From Oxytricha trifallax (taxonomy: Eukaryota > Ciliophora > Spirotrichea > Sporadotrichida > Oxytrichidae): a stretch of DNA of 64,000 nucleotides. The stretch spans positions 1-64,000 of the forward strand of contig ARYC01017272.1 of the NCBI GenBank assembly GCA_000711775.1, read 5' to 3'. The notes below the pieces were generated by a model. It was not told the origin of the DNA, did not search any database, and worked only from the letters and a program-made list of their open reading frames with translations. The position numbers and the translations under genes were made by a program. Shown in pieces: positions 48,513 through 56,593 of this stretch; the first letter of the stretch is position 1, and each line of letters starts with the position of its first letter.

Positions 48513-49300
48513 TCACTGAATCAAGTTGCCGCCTAGGGTGCTACCAGATGATCCTGTTTATCCTTGCGTGGAGAAGGGCATTCCCTCATTATGTGAATCG
48601 AGTTTTTTAGCATTCATAAAAACATTTGATCTATCTGTCAATTCATTTTCTATCGCTTTCTTTCCCTCAAGTAACAGACCTTTAGGTACTTTGCCATCAG
48701 GACAGATTCCTTTCATTTACTTGGCACTCTCATTTTCTTCCCTCAGGATCTTGAACATCTTCATGACTTTGCTCATTACACGCTCCTTGCTTCTTAATAA
48801 GCCAGTCTCTAATTAAGCATTGTGATTTGGATAAAAACACTTACTGCTTGATCTTGGAGTTGATTCTTGCTCTATTAATTTCTTTGGATCAACTAGCTCC
48901 TCTTCATCAGGAAGGTCTTATCCCTGCTTCAGTGCATTGAAAAGCATCTCTACTACTTTCTCAGCAACAAAGGGGACTAACCAGGTAAGTACATCCATGA
49001 CATTCGGCAGTATGTAGGGGTGCGCTGTGTGATTAAAGTGATTAGAAAAATAAGGATAGATAATAAATTGATGTATAGAGTAGGGTACTTACCCAGGTTT
49101 TCCACAGAGGCATCTCTGAAGAACCAGTTTTGCAAACGAAGTCACGGAAAAATCTTCGCATGGTGGGCGGCCATGGGCACCACTCGATTCTCCATGTTTA
49201 TATCTACGGAGATGGGGTTCCCGACTTAGACAAGTGTCCCAGGGGCCGAGATAAGTGAGCATCTTTAGTGGGGTTGACATGCTGTACCTAGACATATATT
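48513..49300 (-). CDS. 3' part of a calcineurin A (PP2B catalytic subunit) gene inside the TBE
   Basis: On -, [34 protein letters not shown] matches the end of the catalytic domain and B-subunit-binding helix. Then [20 protein letters not shown] and [18 protein letters not shown] follow the calmodulin-binding region, and [18 protein letters not shown] the autoinhibitory segment. The TGA is at 48513-48515. Two GT..AG introns (48809-48844, 36 nt; 49025-49092, 68 nt) fit the frame, so this is genomic rather than reverse-transcribed DNA. Upstream of the second intron (49093-49300), DASVENLA joins in frame, but the frame further upstream meets a TGA, so that block is uncertain. The catalytic core is not in the window. 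Calcineurin is a Ca2+/calmodulin-dependent Ser/Thr phosphatase. Confidence 0.85.
48809..48844 (-). other. 36-nt intron in the calcineurin segment
   Basis: GTAAGTGTTT..GCTTAATTAG on -. Splicing joins PRSSS to [10 protein letters not shown] in frame. Confidence 0.8.
49025..49092 (-). other. 68-nt intron in the calcineurin segment
   Basis: GTAAGTACCC..CTAATCACTT..CACACAG on -, with a branch-like CTAAT. It joins DASVENLA to [10 protein letters not shown]. Confidence 0.7.
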
Positions 49301-49329
49301 ATTGAAAGTCCCAAAACCACCAATGCCCA

Positions 49330-49560
49330 TCAGACATTCTGCATGCTGAGGTGATCCAGCGCAGCTACCAGGGCCCCCAGGAAGCCCTTCCTGAGCCACT
49401 GCATATCCATGCGAGAAATCTGGGCCCCGAGGTGCTTGATGTATTCTGCCAGCTGCTTCTTGGTTCTCTTAAGGGGCAGCACATCCTCCAGGGCCTAAGG
49501 AGGTTTCCTCTAGTGCCTTGGTCGTTTTCCTGTGATCGCAATGTGGTGTCACTAGGTAGA
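49330..49560 (-). CDS. C-terminal segment of an unrecognised protein (cargo block)
   Basis: On -, RPRHQRKPPQALEDVLPLKR continues KKQLAEYIKHLGAQISRMDM and QWLRKGFLGALVAALDHLSM, ending QNV and TGA at 49330-49332. It is GC-rich with codon use unlike the AT-rich flanks. The piece encoding VLPL contains an 11-bp sequence (49472-49482) that recurs in the same frame at 50502-50512. Together these look like a pointer pair of a scrambled gene. No family is recognised. Confidence 0.6.
49472..49482. repeat. 11-bp direct repeat AGGGGCAGCAC, first copy
   Basis: Recurs at 50502-50512. Both copies encode VLPL on - in the same phase, as a pointer between MDSs should. Confidence 0.65.
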
Positions 49561-49604
49561 CTCTAATCTTTAAAAGTGGAATTAAGCAAGTACAATAAGG
49601 AATA

Positions 49605-49615
49605 CCTTGGGCGCG
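49605..49615. repeat. 11-bp direct repeat CCTTGGGCGCG, first copy
   Basis: Recurs at 50179-50189. A GC-rich 11-mer repeated within 600 bp at block edges fits a scrambled-gene pointer. Confidence 0.6.
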
Positions 49616-49637
49616 ATCAGGGAATTTTGGGGCATTC

Positions 49638-49910
49638 TACTGCCTTAACGCCTAGAATTACCTCCAGCCATCAGTTACTGGAATCTTAAATGATGTCGTT
49701 CAAGATGCTACAATTGTTTCTGATGATGCAATTACATTGAACTCTGAGGTTATTGCTAAGGCATTTGTTTTGAGTGTTCAAACTGCCATCTAAAACACAC
49801 TTGCTTAGAACCCAGAGGGAGCTGACACCATTGCACAAATCGGACTCGCTAATATTACCCATCACAGTTACGATCTTGCTCATCCTGCTCAGGGTCAGAG
49901 CAACAAATGA
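49638..49910 (+). CDS. Coding segment on +, unrecognised protein (cargo block)
   Basis: Reads NYLQPSVTGILNDVVQDATI, VSDDAITLNSEVIAKAFVLS, VQTAIQNTLAQNPEGADTIA and LANITHHSYDLAHPAQGQSN, ending in TGA at 49908-49910. Balanced amino acid use indicates real coding DNA. It is opposite in strand to its neighbours, so it is either an inverted MDS or from another gene. The tail overlapping 49858-49910 is less certain, since the - strand block starts there. Confidence 0.6.
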
Positions 49911-50170
49911 AGTCTAAAAACACATCTCCAGCAGTTTGGTCAGAGAATCTGAAGTAGTCGTAACCAAGAACTACAGTTGAATCTTCTGGGGCAGCCACAT
50001 CAAAGAGCTCAATAGGCGGGCTAACGGCTATGACCCAAATACCCTTTGCATCAATCAGGCAGTCTTGGTACTTGAATTGAGATGAATCGCTATAAGCCGG
50101 CTTTGAACAGGTGTCGACCAATCGTGGATAGCTGGCGCTGCTTGTTGAGCATGTACTAGATAGGGCCCCC
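49858..50170 (-). CDS. Cys-containing coding segment (cargo block)
   Basis: On -, LSSTCSTSSASYPRLVDTCS, KYQDCLIDAKGIWVIAVSPP, VAAPEDSTVVLGYDYFRFSD and AGDVFLDFICCSDPEQDEQD. Cysteines and Ser/Thr suggest a secreted or surface protein, but no signal peptide is in this block. There is no start, and the frame runs on through Gln codons at its end, as expected of an internal block. No family is recognised. Confidence 0.6.
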
Positions 50171-50178
50171 ACCTCTTG

Positions 50179-50189
50179 CCTTGGGCGCG
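50179..50189. repeat. 11-bp direct repeat CCTTGGGCGCG, second copy
   Basis: Partner of 49605-49615. It lies at the edge between two - strand coding segments. Confidence 0.6.
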
Positions 50190-50570
50190 TCCTATGTAGT
50201 AAGTGATTAGTACTAGACTCCTTCCTTAATCTTCAAGTCTCCAATGGCCTCCTCCCCCTTCTTGCTGGGCGTCCTACACGCGAATGTCAGCCGCCTCCTG
50301 GCCAGGTGGCACTCCACGGTCTGCTGGATGCGGTCCCGGTGGCAGTAGATGGTGTGGGGGTCGTAGAGGGTCGACATTAGGCCTAAGATGCTCTTCGTGT
50401 TGTGTCCTTGAAGTCTGATGTTCTCCAGCAAGCATGTCATCTTGGGGGCCAGCACTGACCAGCTCATCGTTGGCTCTTGCTGATGGTCACTCTCCACCCC
50501 CAGGGGCAGCACGGAGGGCGACAGCTGCACTGATGGCGAGGCTGGGTATTGTTAGTGGTCATCCGTTACG
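50190..50570 (-). CDS. Internal segment of an unrecognised protein (cargo block)
   Basis: On -, YPASPSVQLSPSVLPLGVES, PTMSWSVLAPKMTCLLENIR, HNTKSILGLMSTLYDPHTIY, DRIQQTVECHLARRRLTFAC and KKGEEAIGDLKIKEGV. Strikingly GC-rich. The 11-bp repeat at 50502-50512 is shared with 49472-49482 in the same codon phase. Confidence 0.6.
50502..50512. repeat. 11-bp direct repeat AGGGGCAGCAC, second copy
   Basis: Partner of 49472-49482. Confidence 0.65.
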
Positions 50571-50640
50571 TTTGAGTTGTTAAGAATAAAATTTTAAAAT
50601 GATTAATGTTAATAAAATGTTTAAATACTGACCTTTGAGA

Positions 50641-50723
50641 TTTGGTAGCTTTCTGATTTGTGATAGAGGCCCTTATATATATATATATATTATACTTCGT
50701 GTAATAAATGAAAAGCTACCAAA
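50641..50723. repeat. 83-bp hairpin element with 12-bp TIRs and internal (TA)n
   Basis: TTTGGTAGCTTT at 50641-50652 and AAAGCTACCAAA at 50712-50723 are perfect inverted repeats around TAGAGGCCC and (TA)n. A relative with (TAG)n lies at 54945-55081. Both sit at an edge of a gene-segment block inside a TBE. Confidence 0.75.
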
Positions 50724-50839
50724 TTCCTATAATAATTTCTTAATAATTTAAATTTAAATTAAACTTTTATCAACTTCCTATTCAAATTCAATTATGCTTT
50801 TATAAATAAGTTTTAGAGTTAAGTTAATGAATATTTAAG

Positions 50840-51627
50840 TCACATTTAAAACTCTTTCGTGAGAGCTGGCTTCTCTTTCTTTTCTTCTACTTCTTGCTTC
50901 CCTCCTCCAAGGTTTCTTCTCTTGCTGCCAGCTCCAGCATCTATGTTCATTGACTCTGGCGGCTAAATATTTGAATAAAGTCTCTTGCTAACTTCATACT
51001 TCGTCTGCGACTTTCTCTCTCTGTGAAGCTTGCTCTATTCCTTCATCAAAAAGATGCCAGTACCAGATTTTTCTAAAGAGTTAAGCTACAAATCTAACTT
51101 GAAATATAAGGGTGCTTCTGCAGCTCTGATAGCCAGCTCTCACTTATCTTGATCCCTTGTTTGTCCTTATCTTCTGAAGAGATGCTGTACCTTTTCTTAT
51201 GAGATTCTTGAATAATTTCTTTCAAGTAATCACCTTTAATTGTTGCAAGAATGCCAAAGAAATAGTTTCTTTCAGGTAGTTTATTTGACAACTGCTTCTT
51301 AGTAGGCAGGTACAGCGAAACCTCTGGGTCATTCATAGCATCATCATATAAGTTAGTCACTGAGATTTCTGGATAGTTTGGGATCTCTGCAAACTTTACA
51401 TCTTAAGTTTTCAATGCTTTCTTCTCTTCGCAGAGTATGGCTCTTAAAAATGAAATTTTAGTACCTTCCATCGTTGGCAGGAACAAACCAACTACATAAT
51501 CAAGATTAGCCACTTTGAGTTCATTACCTTGCTGCACCAGGTAGCGATGCAAATCCTCCTTGCTTCTAAATCTTTGAATTAATTCTTGTGCTTGCACTCT
51601 TTTCATTGCATCATTCATTGACTCCAT
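50840..51627 (-). CDS. TBE 22-kDa-type protein, intact, two mini-introns
   Basis: ATG 51625-51627 gives MESMNDAMKRVQAQELIQRF. Introns are 51492-51527 (36 nt) and 51073-51098 (26 nt), both GT..AG. Spliced length is 726 nt, 241 residues, TGA at 50840-50842. The middle reads VGLFLPTMEGTKISFLRAIL and LYLPTKKQLSNKLPERNYFF; the C-terminus is basic and low-complexity (SMNIDAGAGSKRRNLGGGK). There is no enzyme motif. The 36-nt intron is a multiple of three here and can be read through, but in the copies at 467-1256 and 36009-36794 the same-length insert differs fully in sequence, and at 467-1256 it contains a TGA. Role in transposition is unknown. Confidence 0.85.
51073..51098 (-). other. 26-nt intron of the TBE 22-kDa ORF
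   Basis: GTTAGATTTG..CTCTTTAG. Without splicing, a TGA follows within a dozen codons. With it, the frame continues SKKSGTGIFLMKE as in the copy at 467-1256. Confidence 0.8.
51492..51527 (-). other. 36-nt intron of the TBE 22-kDa ORF
   Basis: GTAATGAACT..CTAATCTTGATTATGTAG. The other two copies have a GT..AG insert of the same length at the same place. Confidence 0.75.
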
Positions 51628-51629
51628 CT

Positions 51630-52192
51630 TGTTTACAGATCTAAGAAATGATATTCAAATTTAAGTTTATTGATTTCAATTATTTACCTCTGTAAAACTT
51701 ACTATTAAATATGGGCATCCTATAGGAGGTCAACCTCTAAGAAGGATATGGAGAAAGTTTTGAGAACTGGTTTCAAACTTGAGAGATTGATATCAATTTC
51801 TACTGTTATAGTTCCATATTTTTAAATTTAAATTGGTACGTACTTAATTAGGAGCAGCTCCTAAAATGCTAGTACTTAATTAGGAGCATTAATTAATGCT
51901 AGTACTTAATTAGGAGCACCCTAATTTTAATCATAAAATCATAAAATACCTCCTAAAGCAGTACGTACTTAATTAGGTGCACCTCCTAAATCGGTACGTG
52001 CTGTAATCAACTTATTATTGATAGTAAAAATGGTTACTTCCTCCCCCATATTTAGAGCTGGATTGTCTCTTAACACTTATATTTCTTCTCTAATACTCTA
52101 AGAACTTCCCTTGAAACTTGTAGGCTTGCAAAGCTATCATATAAGCTCTCAGTTATAGAGGCAGTTTTATAATTTTAAATTCAAATTTAAAT
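51630..52192. promoter_or_regulatory. Divergent spacer of the intact TBE with tandem repeats
   Basis: Between the starts of the 22-kDa (-) and zinc-finger/kinase (+) ORFs. Holds at least four copies of GTACTTAATTAGGAGCA-like units at 51838-52000, some in CCTCCTAA-flanked form. Equivalent spacers in other TBEs have GGTACCAATTAA units. Likely bidirectional promoter, or transposase binding; inferred from position only. Confidence 0.4.
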
Positions 52193-53761
52193 ATGAGCGC
52201 TAACATTTTAAGAAAAACAACAGCACTTCCATCAAACTAAATGAGACTTACCTTTGGCAGCAATAAAAAGTGTGATAGCTGCGAGATGAACTCTCATAAA
52301 GAACTACCAGAGCTATCACTTGAGGTCTCTGTTATTAAAATAGAAATTAATAATAGAAAATAAATGGCAAACAAGTGTGTGGGAGACAGAGAGGAGGAGA
52401 AAGTTATTAATGAAATTCCTATACAAACTGAAGAAATAGAAGTATACTTTTGTGAGCTGTGTGAGAGAGATTTTGCTCATAAATCTAGCTGGTACAGGCA
52501 TATGAAGGTTCATAAGGAAGCTAAGCCTACTGTATACTTAAAGCATGACAAAGTTGATGGAAAGTATGATTGCTTTGAGTGCCATAAGCAGTACTCTCAC
52601 ACAAGAGACTTAAAGAAGCATCTTTTAAAAGCCCACAAGAAAGAAATAAAAGTTGAAGATTAAGACACTCAACTAAAGTTGCTCAACAAAAGAAAAGCAA
52701 GGGAGCCTCTTTAAGTTGCTGAGCTTTAACAGGCAAGCGAATCAGAGTATGTGAGGATTGCACGCAACCTCTTAGCATCAGAGGTCACTAAAATCATGAT
52801 TAAAATATAATACAAGAAAATTCCAGTACTTGCATAGATTGATTTAGATACTTCTCTCTAAAGCTACCTAATTCTAGAGGACTCCTATGACAAGAAAGTT
52901 ATTAAGGATCATCAGTATGCTTACAAGGTATATCCTTTCAACTATCTCCTTAGTGATGATAAATATTAAATGGAGTTTACTAATGAATATTAAGTACTCA
53001 CTCAGGCTAAGTTTAAAGAGTGCAAATACTTAATAAAGCTAGATGCTGTTCTCCTAGCCAAAGATCATGTAGCTTTCAGACTACCACTCTTTGAAATGAC
53101 ACTCAGAGATTTCATAACTGATCAAAGAAATCATAGATAGCTTGCATTAATATCAACCTAAGCTATACAAGGTATCAAAGAGCTTCATAAGTTAGGCTTT
53201 GTTCACAGAGATCTCAAGCCTGAGAATATAATGTTGAACTTTTCACCAGTAACAGTAACAATTATTGATTTCAACAGAGCCTTAAGAGTGGAAGTATCAA
53301 GGCTTGGAAGTGTAATGGGAACTCCAGGCTATTATCCAGAAAGAGAAGACTGGAGAGATGGAGACTTATAGTGGGATGTGTGGGCTTTAGCAGCAATAAT
53401 AATAGAGTGCGATATGCCTCGCAATGAATACTACTCTACAAGATGCGAGAAGGATGCTAAACAAAGAATAAAGCAATTTATTGACAAAACAAGAGTATCT
53501 CAATCAATAAAACAAATGGCAGAGTAAATAATAATTAAACCAAACTCGAGATCAGACATATCAATAGAGTAGATAGAGTTGTGGTTAAGTAAGATAAACT
53601 TCAGACCTCTCCCACATGATCCTAAGGTGCATTTTGAGTTATTAAATTAAATACATTTACTATAAATTTCACATTAAAACCTATTAATAACCCCAACCCC
53701 TAACAAATTCACTACAAATCAAAGCACTTATAAACCTCATTAAGGGGTTTTGGGGTTTTGA
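52193..53761 (+). CDS. TBE zinc-finger/protein-kinase-like ORF (57-kDa type), intact, 522 residues
   Basis: ATG 52193, MSANILRKTTALPSNQMRLT. Two C2H2 fingers: C87/C90/H103/H107 (CELCERDFAHKSSWYRHMKV) and C127/C130/H143/H148. A kinase-like domain follows, with HRDLKPEN at 338-345, DFN at 359-361 in place of DFG, and MGTPGYYPERE in the activation-loop/APE position. DFN instead of DFG hints at altered or lost catalysis. Gln codons are often TAA/TAG. The frame has no TGA before the terminal repeat: it reads through the TIR and stops at TGA 53759-53761, whose A is the first base of the target duplication. The biological C-terminus may therefore depend on the insertion site. DNA binding and signalling roles are inferred. 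Confidence 0.88.
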
Positions 53762-53763
53762 TT

Positions 53764-54865
53764 GATTATTTTTACAATTTCATTCTAAAGTATGCCATGC
53801 ATTACATATCTCTCAAATAAAATAGTTCCTATATTTCTCATACATCCCATTAAACTGAGTCATTAGTTCATTCTATAAGGATATTGAAATATTCTGGTGT
53901 TCCAAAGATCTTTGATTAGGTTAAATTCTCTTATCTTAAAGCACTATAGAATTCTATAACAACTTCTTTTAAAATGGAAAGGTTTTCATTAAATCTTCAG
54001 GCTTTTAATCTCTATGAACGATTCAATTTTATGCTGCTGCTCTTTGATACAATATCTTAGATCTGATATTATTGATTTAACTCACTTGATTATCTTTAAT
54101 GATTCAGATAAACTGTCAGAGTCATTTCTTATTTCGTAAACCTTAATGCTAAAAAACTATAGCTTAAAATAGCACCTTCTAGTTTAAACAATTTCTTGTT
54201 GTCCCTACTCTATACCTTTTAAAGAATCATGTATTCATATACAACCTTATTTTAGTACTGTTCTTTCTTTAAAAAAAATAGCTTAAGAGTTAACCTTTTA
54301 CTCATGTTCGTCAATAAAGATGAATTTTTGTTTTAGGGGCAGCTTATATCCGAATAATTATCAATAAAAATGCTATTGTCGATTGTATTTGATAGATGTA
54401 AGTTCATTTCTTTCGTTAAGAAGTAACCTGAAATAATGTACCTTTATGTTTATTCATATTTCATAAAGTATCTCTCATGAGTCTTTTTTGCTACTTTCTT
54501 TTTAATGCAATAGTATAACACTATCTCTTGTCAGGTATAAGTTTTTAAGTTTCTTTAATTTTATGAAAATCTCACTTAAGTGATGCATATGTTTCATCGC
54601 TTTTGCTGATAGAGAATAGGATTTTGTACAAATTGTGAATTAATAACTGCTATCGACTTTATCTTGCTTTGTCCCCATAGTGTGCCTCTCTAAGTTAGGA
54701 TCAGTTGAGAAAAGATCTTAGTATTAATTACATTAAAATGTTTTAGTTTTTTCCAATTAAGCTGTTCTTTTAACTCCTCAAGCTTATTTATAAGTATTTA
54801 TATACCCTTCTCTACACTTCTAATTCAAACTTTAGCTCAAAGCTCTGGTATGTTTTCAATGTAAT
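53764..54865 (-). pseudogene. Remnant of zinc-finger/kinase ORF of the outer TBE
   Basis: On -, KIFGTPEYFNILIE at about 53870-53915 matches the MGTPGYYPERE loop. The remainder aligns loosely with 34250-35300, without an open frame. Its 3' part is on the far side of the inner TBE (46837-47147). An extended T/A-rich drift suggests age. Confidence 0.65.
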
Positions 54866-54944
54866 GATAAAACCCCAATGCTGTTATTTACAAGATTTGG
54901 GTGACGATAGAAATTAATTAAGATAGATTTAATTATTATAAATA

Positions 54945-54977
54945 TTTGGTAGCTTTAGTAATTTATTAGAGGGTCCT

Positions 54978-55056
<79 letters not shown>

Positions 55057-55081
55057 AGGCTATTCTACTAAAGCAACCAAA
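54945..55081. repeat. Hairpin element with internal (TAG)n microsatellite
   Basis: TTTGGTAGCTTT at 54945-54956 and AAAGCAACCAAA at 55070-55081 (one mismatch) flank TAGAGGGTCC and about 26 TAG units. Same family as 50641-50723, where the core is (TA)n. Confidence 0.75.
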
Positions 55082-55169
55082 ATGACGAAATTGGAAATTT
55101 AATTATTATAAACTGCTACCCCTCTATAATATTACTTAAGAATCCTTAAGAAAGTCACAAATCCAAGAT

Positions 55170-55370
55170 ATGAACCTACTGCTCTTTGATTCTAACGCCC
55201 CGCTCAGCCAGCAAGACGACCCATAGCTGCTGGAGGACCCCTCAGAGGATCTAGTGCTTGACCATCTTGAGTTTGACGATCCACTACTAACAAGGACATC
55301 TTTCAAACAGCGCTTGGGCATTCTCCTGAGCAACATTCAGATGGCGAACAGAAGTCATGGGGCCCTCTGA
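55170..55370 (+). CDS. Coding segment with ATG, unrecognised (cargo block)
   Basis: ATG 55170 to TGA 55368-55370: MNLLLFDSNAPLSQQDDPQL, EDPSEDLVLDHLEFDDPLLT, SFKQRLGILLSNIQMANRSH. It is acidic, with TAG used as Gln. The same frame is open for 170 codons after the TGA, so the TGA may lie at a block junction. No family is recognised. Confidence 0.5.
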
Positions 55371-55880
55371 CACGTGGTGAGTAGCATTCTTGGCACGCGC
55401 TCCACGCTCTCCCATTCGACACTAGTGGACTAGATTTTGGATAGGGTTTGTAGTATTGAGAAGGAAGATGGACGCCGCCATATTTAATGTTCTCATGATG
55501 ATTCGACACACCACCAAACCATGGGTGACTTCTTGGATCCCACCACGGATGTCTCTGCACCTCTATTAAGGTAAGATTCGAGCCTTAGTTGTTCACACCA
55601 TATGTAGGGAAGGAGCACAACGTAACCTATTACCTAAGATAAGCGATCAGGTGGCGAGTCCCAGCAATTATCTCAAGAAAGCCTGCTGTCCAGATAACGT
55701 TGGCTCAGAGCCGCCAAGCCAGTTGGCATCCTGAATACTCATGAGTAGCCAAAGGTAAACTCTTATGCCAAAGCACGAAGCTCTAGTGCATTGCGCCTAG
55801 CGAAAACTATACTACTCTAGTGCTAAAGTGTATCAGAATAAACCCTTCTAAATCAGGATTCTTGGCACCCTAGTCTATGA
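55371..55880 (+). CDS. Ser-rich coding segment(s), unrecognised (cargo block)
   Basis: Open from 55371 to TGA 55878-55880: VVSSILGTRSTLSHSTLVDQ, HQTMGDFLDPTTDVSAPLLR, SGGESQQLSQESLLSRQRWL, TILLQCQSVSEQTLLNQDSW. An 11-bp repeat (ATTCTTGGCAC, 55386-55396) recurs at 55858-55868 in the frame of the next segment, both encoding ILGT. The reverse strand at 55303-55560 is also open (GRAWSACQECYSPRVRGP), so part of this stretch could be coded on - instead. Confidence 0.4.
55386..55396. repeat. 11-bp direct repeat ATTCTTGGCAC, first copy
   Basis: Second copy at 55858-55868. Both are in the codon phase ILGT on +, a pointer-like property. Confidence 0.6.
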
Positions 55881-56139
55881 CAGTCAAACTGGCCTGTTTG
55901 GGGGCAGCACTCTACATGCGTTGGCTTAAGGTCGCATACATTAGGGCACTCACTGCATGGAGCCGACTTATGAGGACTCTGAGGGTCGAGTGATTTTGAA
56001 TATTCCAACTACCTGCCGTCATCAGCAAAAGTATACCCTTGATAATCTTAGTATGGTAAACAGCTGCCTGTCCAGTTATTTGTAACTCGCTAGCTCGGGC
56101 TGTGCTCTCTCGATCGAGGTACGATAAAACTAATGTTGA
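55741..56139 (+). CDS. Coding segment, unrecognised (cargo block)
   Basis: 133 codons, ATG 55741 to TGA 56137-56139. From 55835 it reads VYQNKPFQIRILGTLVYDSQ, TGLFGGSTLHALAQGRIHQG, MEPTYEDSEGRVILNIPTTC and YTLDNLSMVNSCLSSYLQLA. The last 100 codons have balanced, protein-like composition; the first 30 overlap the previous frame and are less certain. The true 5' edge may be the ILGT pointer. Confidence 0.55.
55858..55868. repeat. 11-bp direct repeat ATTCTTGGCAC, second copy
   Basis: Partner of 55386-55396. Confidence 0.6.
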
Positions 56140-56294
56140 TTGCTGAAATAATTCGAATTCGCCTGCAACAAGCTCTCTGTAAAATTCAACAATTTGAAAA
56201 ATCCCAATTAAAGTTCTCCGAAGCTAGACATTCTGAGTGCCTCCCACCAACTAAGACCCTATCAAGAATAATGAGACTGTAGACAACATCATGA
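56133..56294 (+). CDS. Short coding segment, unrecognised (cargo block)
   Basis: MLIAEIIRIRLQQALCKIQQ then FEKSQLKFSEARHSECLPPT and TGA at 56292-56294. A basic amphipathic helix is likely. The end overlaps the next segment in another frame, so one of the two borders is a block junction. Confidence 0.45.
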
Positions 56295-56593
56295 ACCGAG
56301 CTGCTGAAAGAGACAAGAGACCCCTGTCAATAAGCAAGGAAAGGCAGAGAAGAGATAGCGTCATGAAGAGATTCAAGAAGGACCTGGCCATGCTGATGCA
56401 GAGCGCCCCCCACCTCCCCCCTCAGTTCCTGCAGAGATTCAAGCCCGTCCTCACCAAGGACACCGTGGATTCGTTGATGAAGGAAGCATTAAAATTCAGA
56501 CCAAAGGATGGAGAATGCGAAGAAATCAAGGACGTGGACCAGGAGAGGCAAGATCAACTAAAAACTTTGAGAGAGAGATTGAGAAATTTGTGA
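56240..56593 (+). CDS. C-terminal segment of a charged, helical protein (cargo block)
   Basis: NETVDNIMNRAAERDKRPLS, SKERQRRDSVMKRFKKDLAM, SAPHLPPQFLQRFKPVLTKD, VDSLMKEALKFRPKDGECEE, QDQLKTLRERLRNL and TGA at 56591-56593. GC-rich, mixed-charge, probably coiled coil at the end. It is the most clearly coding block of this cluster. No family is assigned. Confidence 0.6.

Larger units (their letters stand above)
47151..53760. mobile_element. Intact TBE with all three ORFs plus a 2.5-kb gene-segment insert
   Basis: TIRs start CAAAACCCCAAAACCCCTTA at 47151 and end with the complement at 53760. ATT target duplications lie at 47148-47150 and 53761-53763. It carries the transposase (+, 47232-48278), the 22-kDa ORF (-, 50840-51627) and the zinc-finger/kinase ORF (+, 52193-53761), all without frame breaks. 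The normal gap between the transposase and 22-kDa 3' ends is about 100-150 bp, as at 1257-1349; here it is 2.56 kb. The extra DNA (about 48300-50800) is GC-rich, coding and unrelated to TBE. Confidence 0.93.

Noticed and set aside
49020-49295. Open frames on both strands around the calcineurin exon
   Set aside because: Only the - frame that splices to HPYILPNV has family support; the others are chance openings in GC-rich DNA.
55781-55823. Repeat CTCTAGTGC as a pointer
   Set aside because: The two copies are in different codon phases and related 9-mers occur elsewhere (49507, 55240), so chance or local slippage is as likely.
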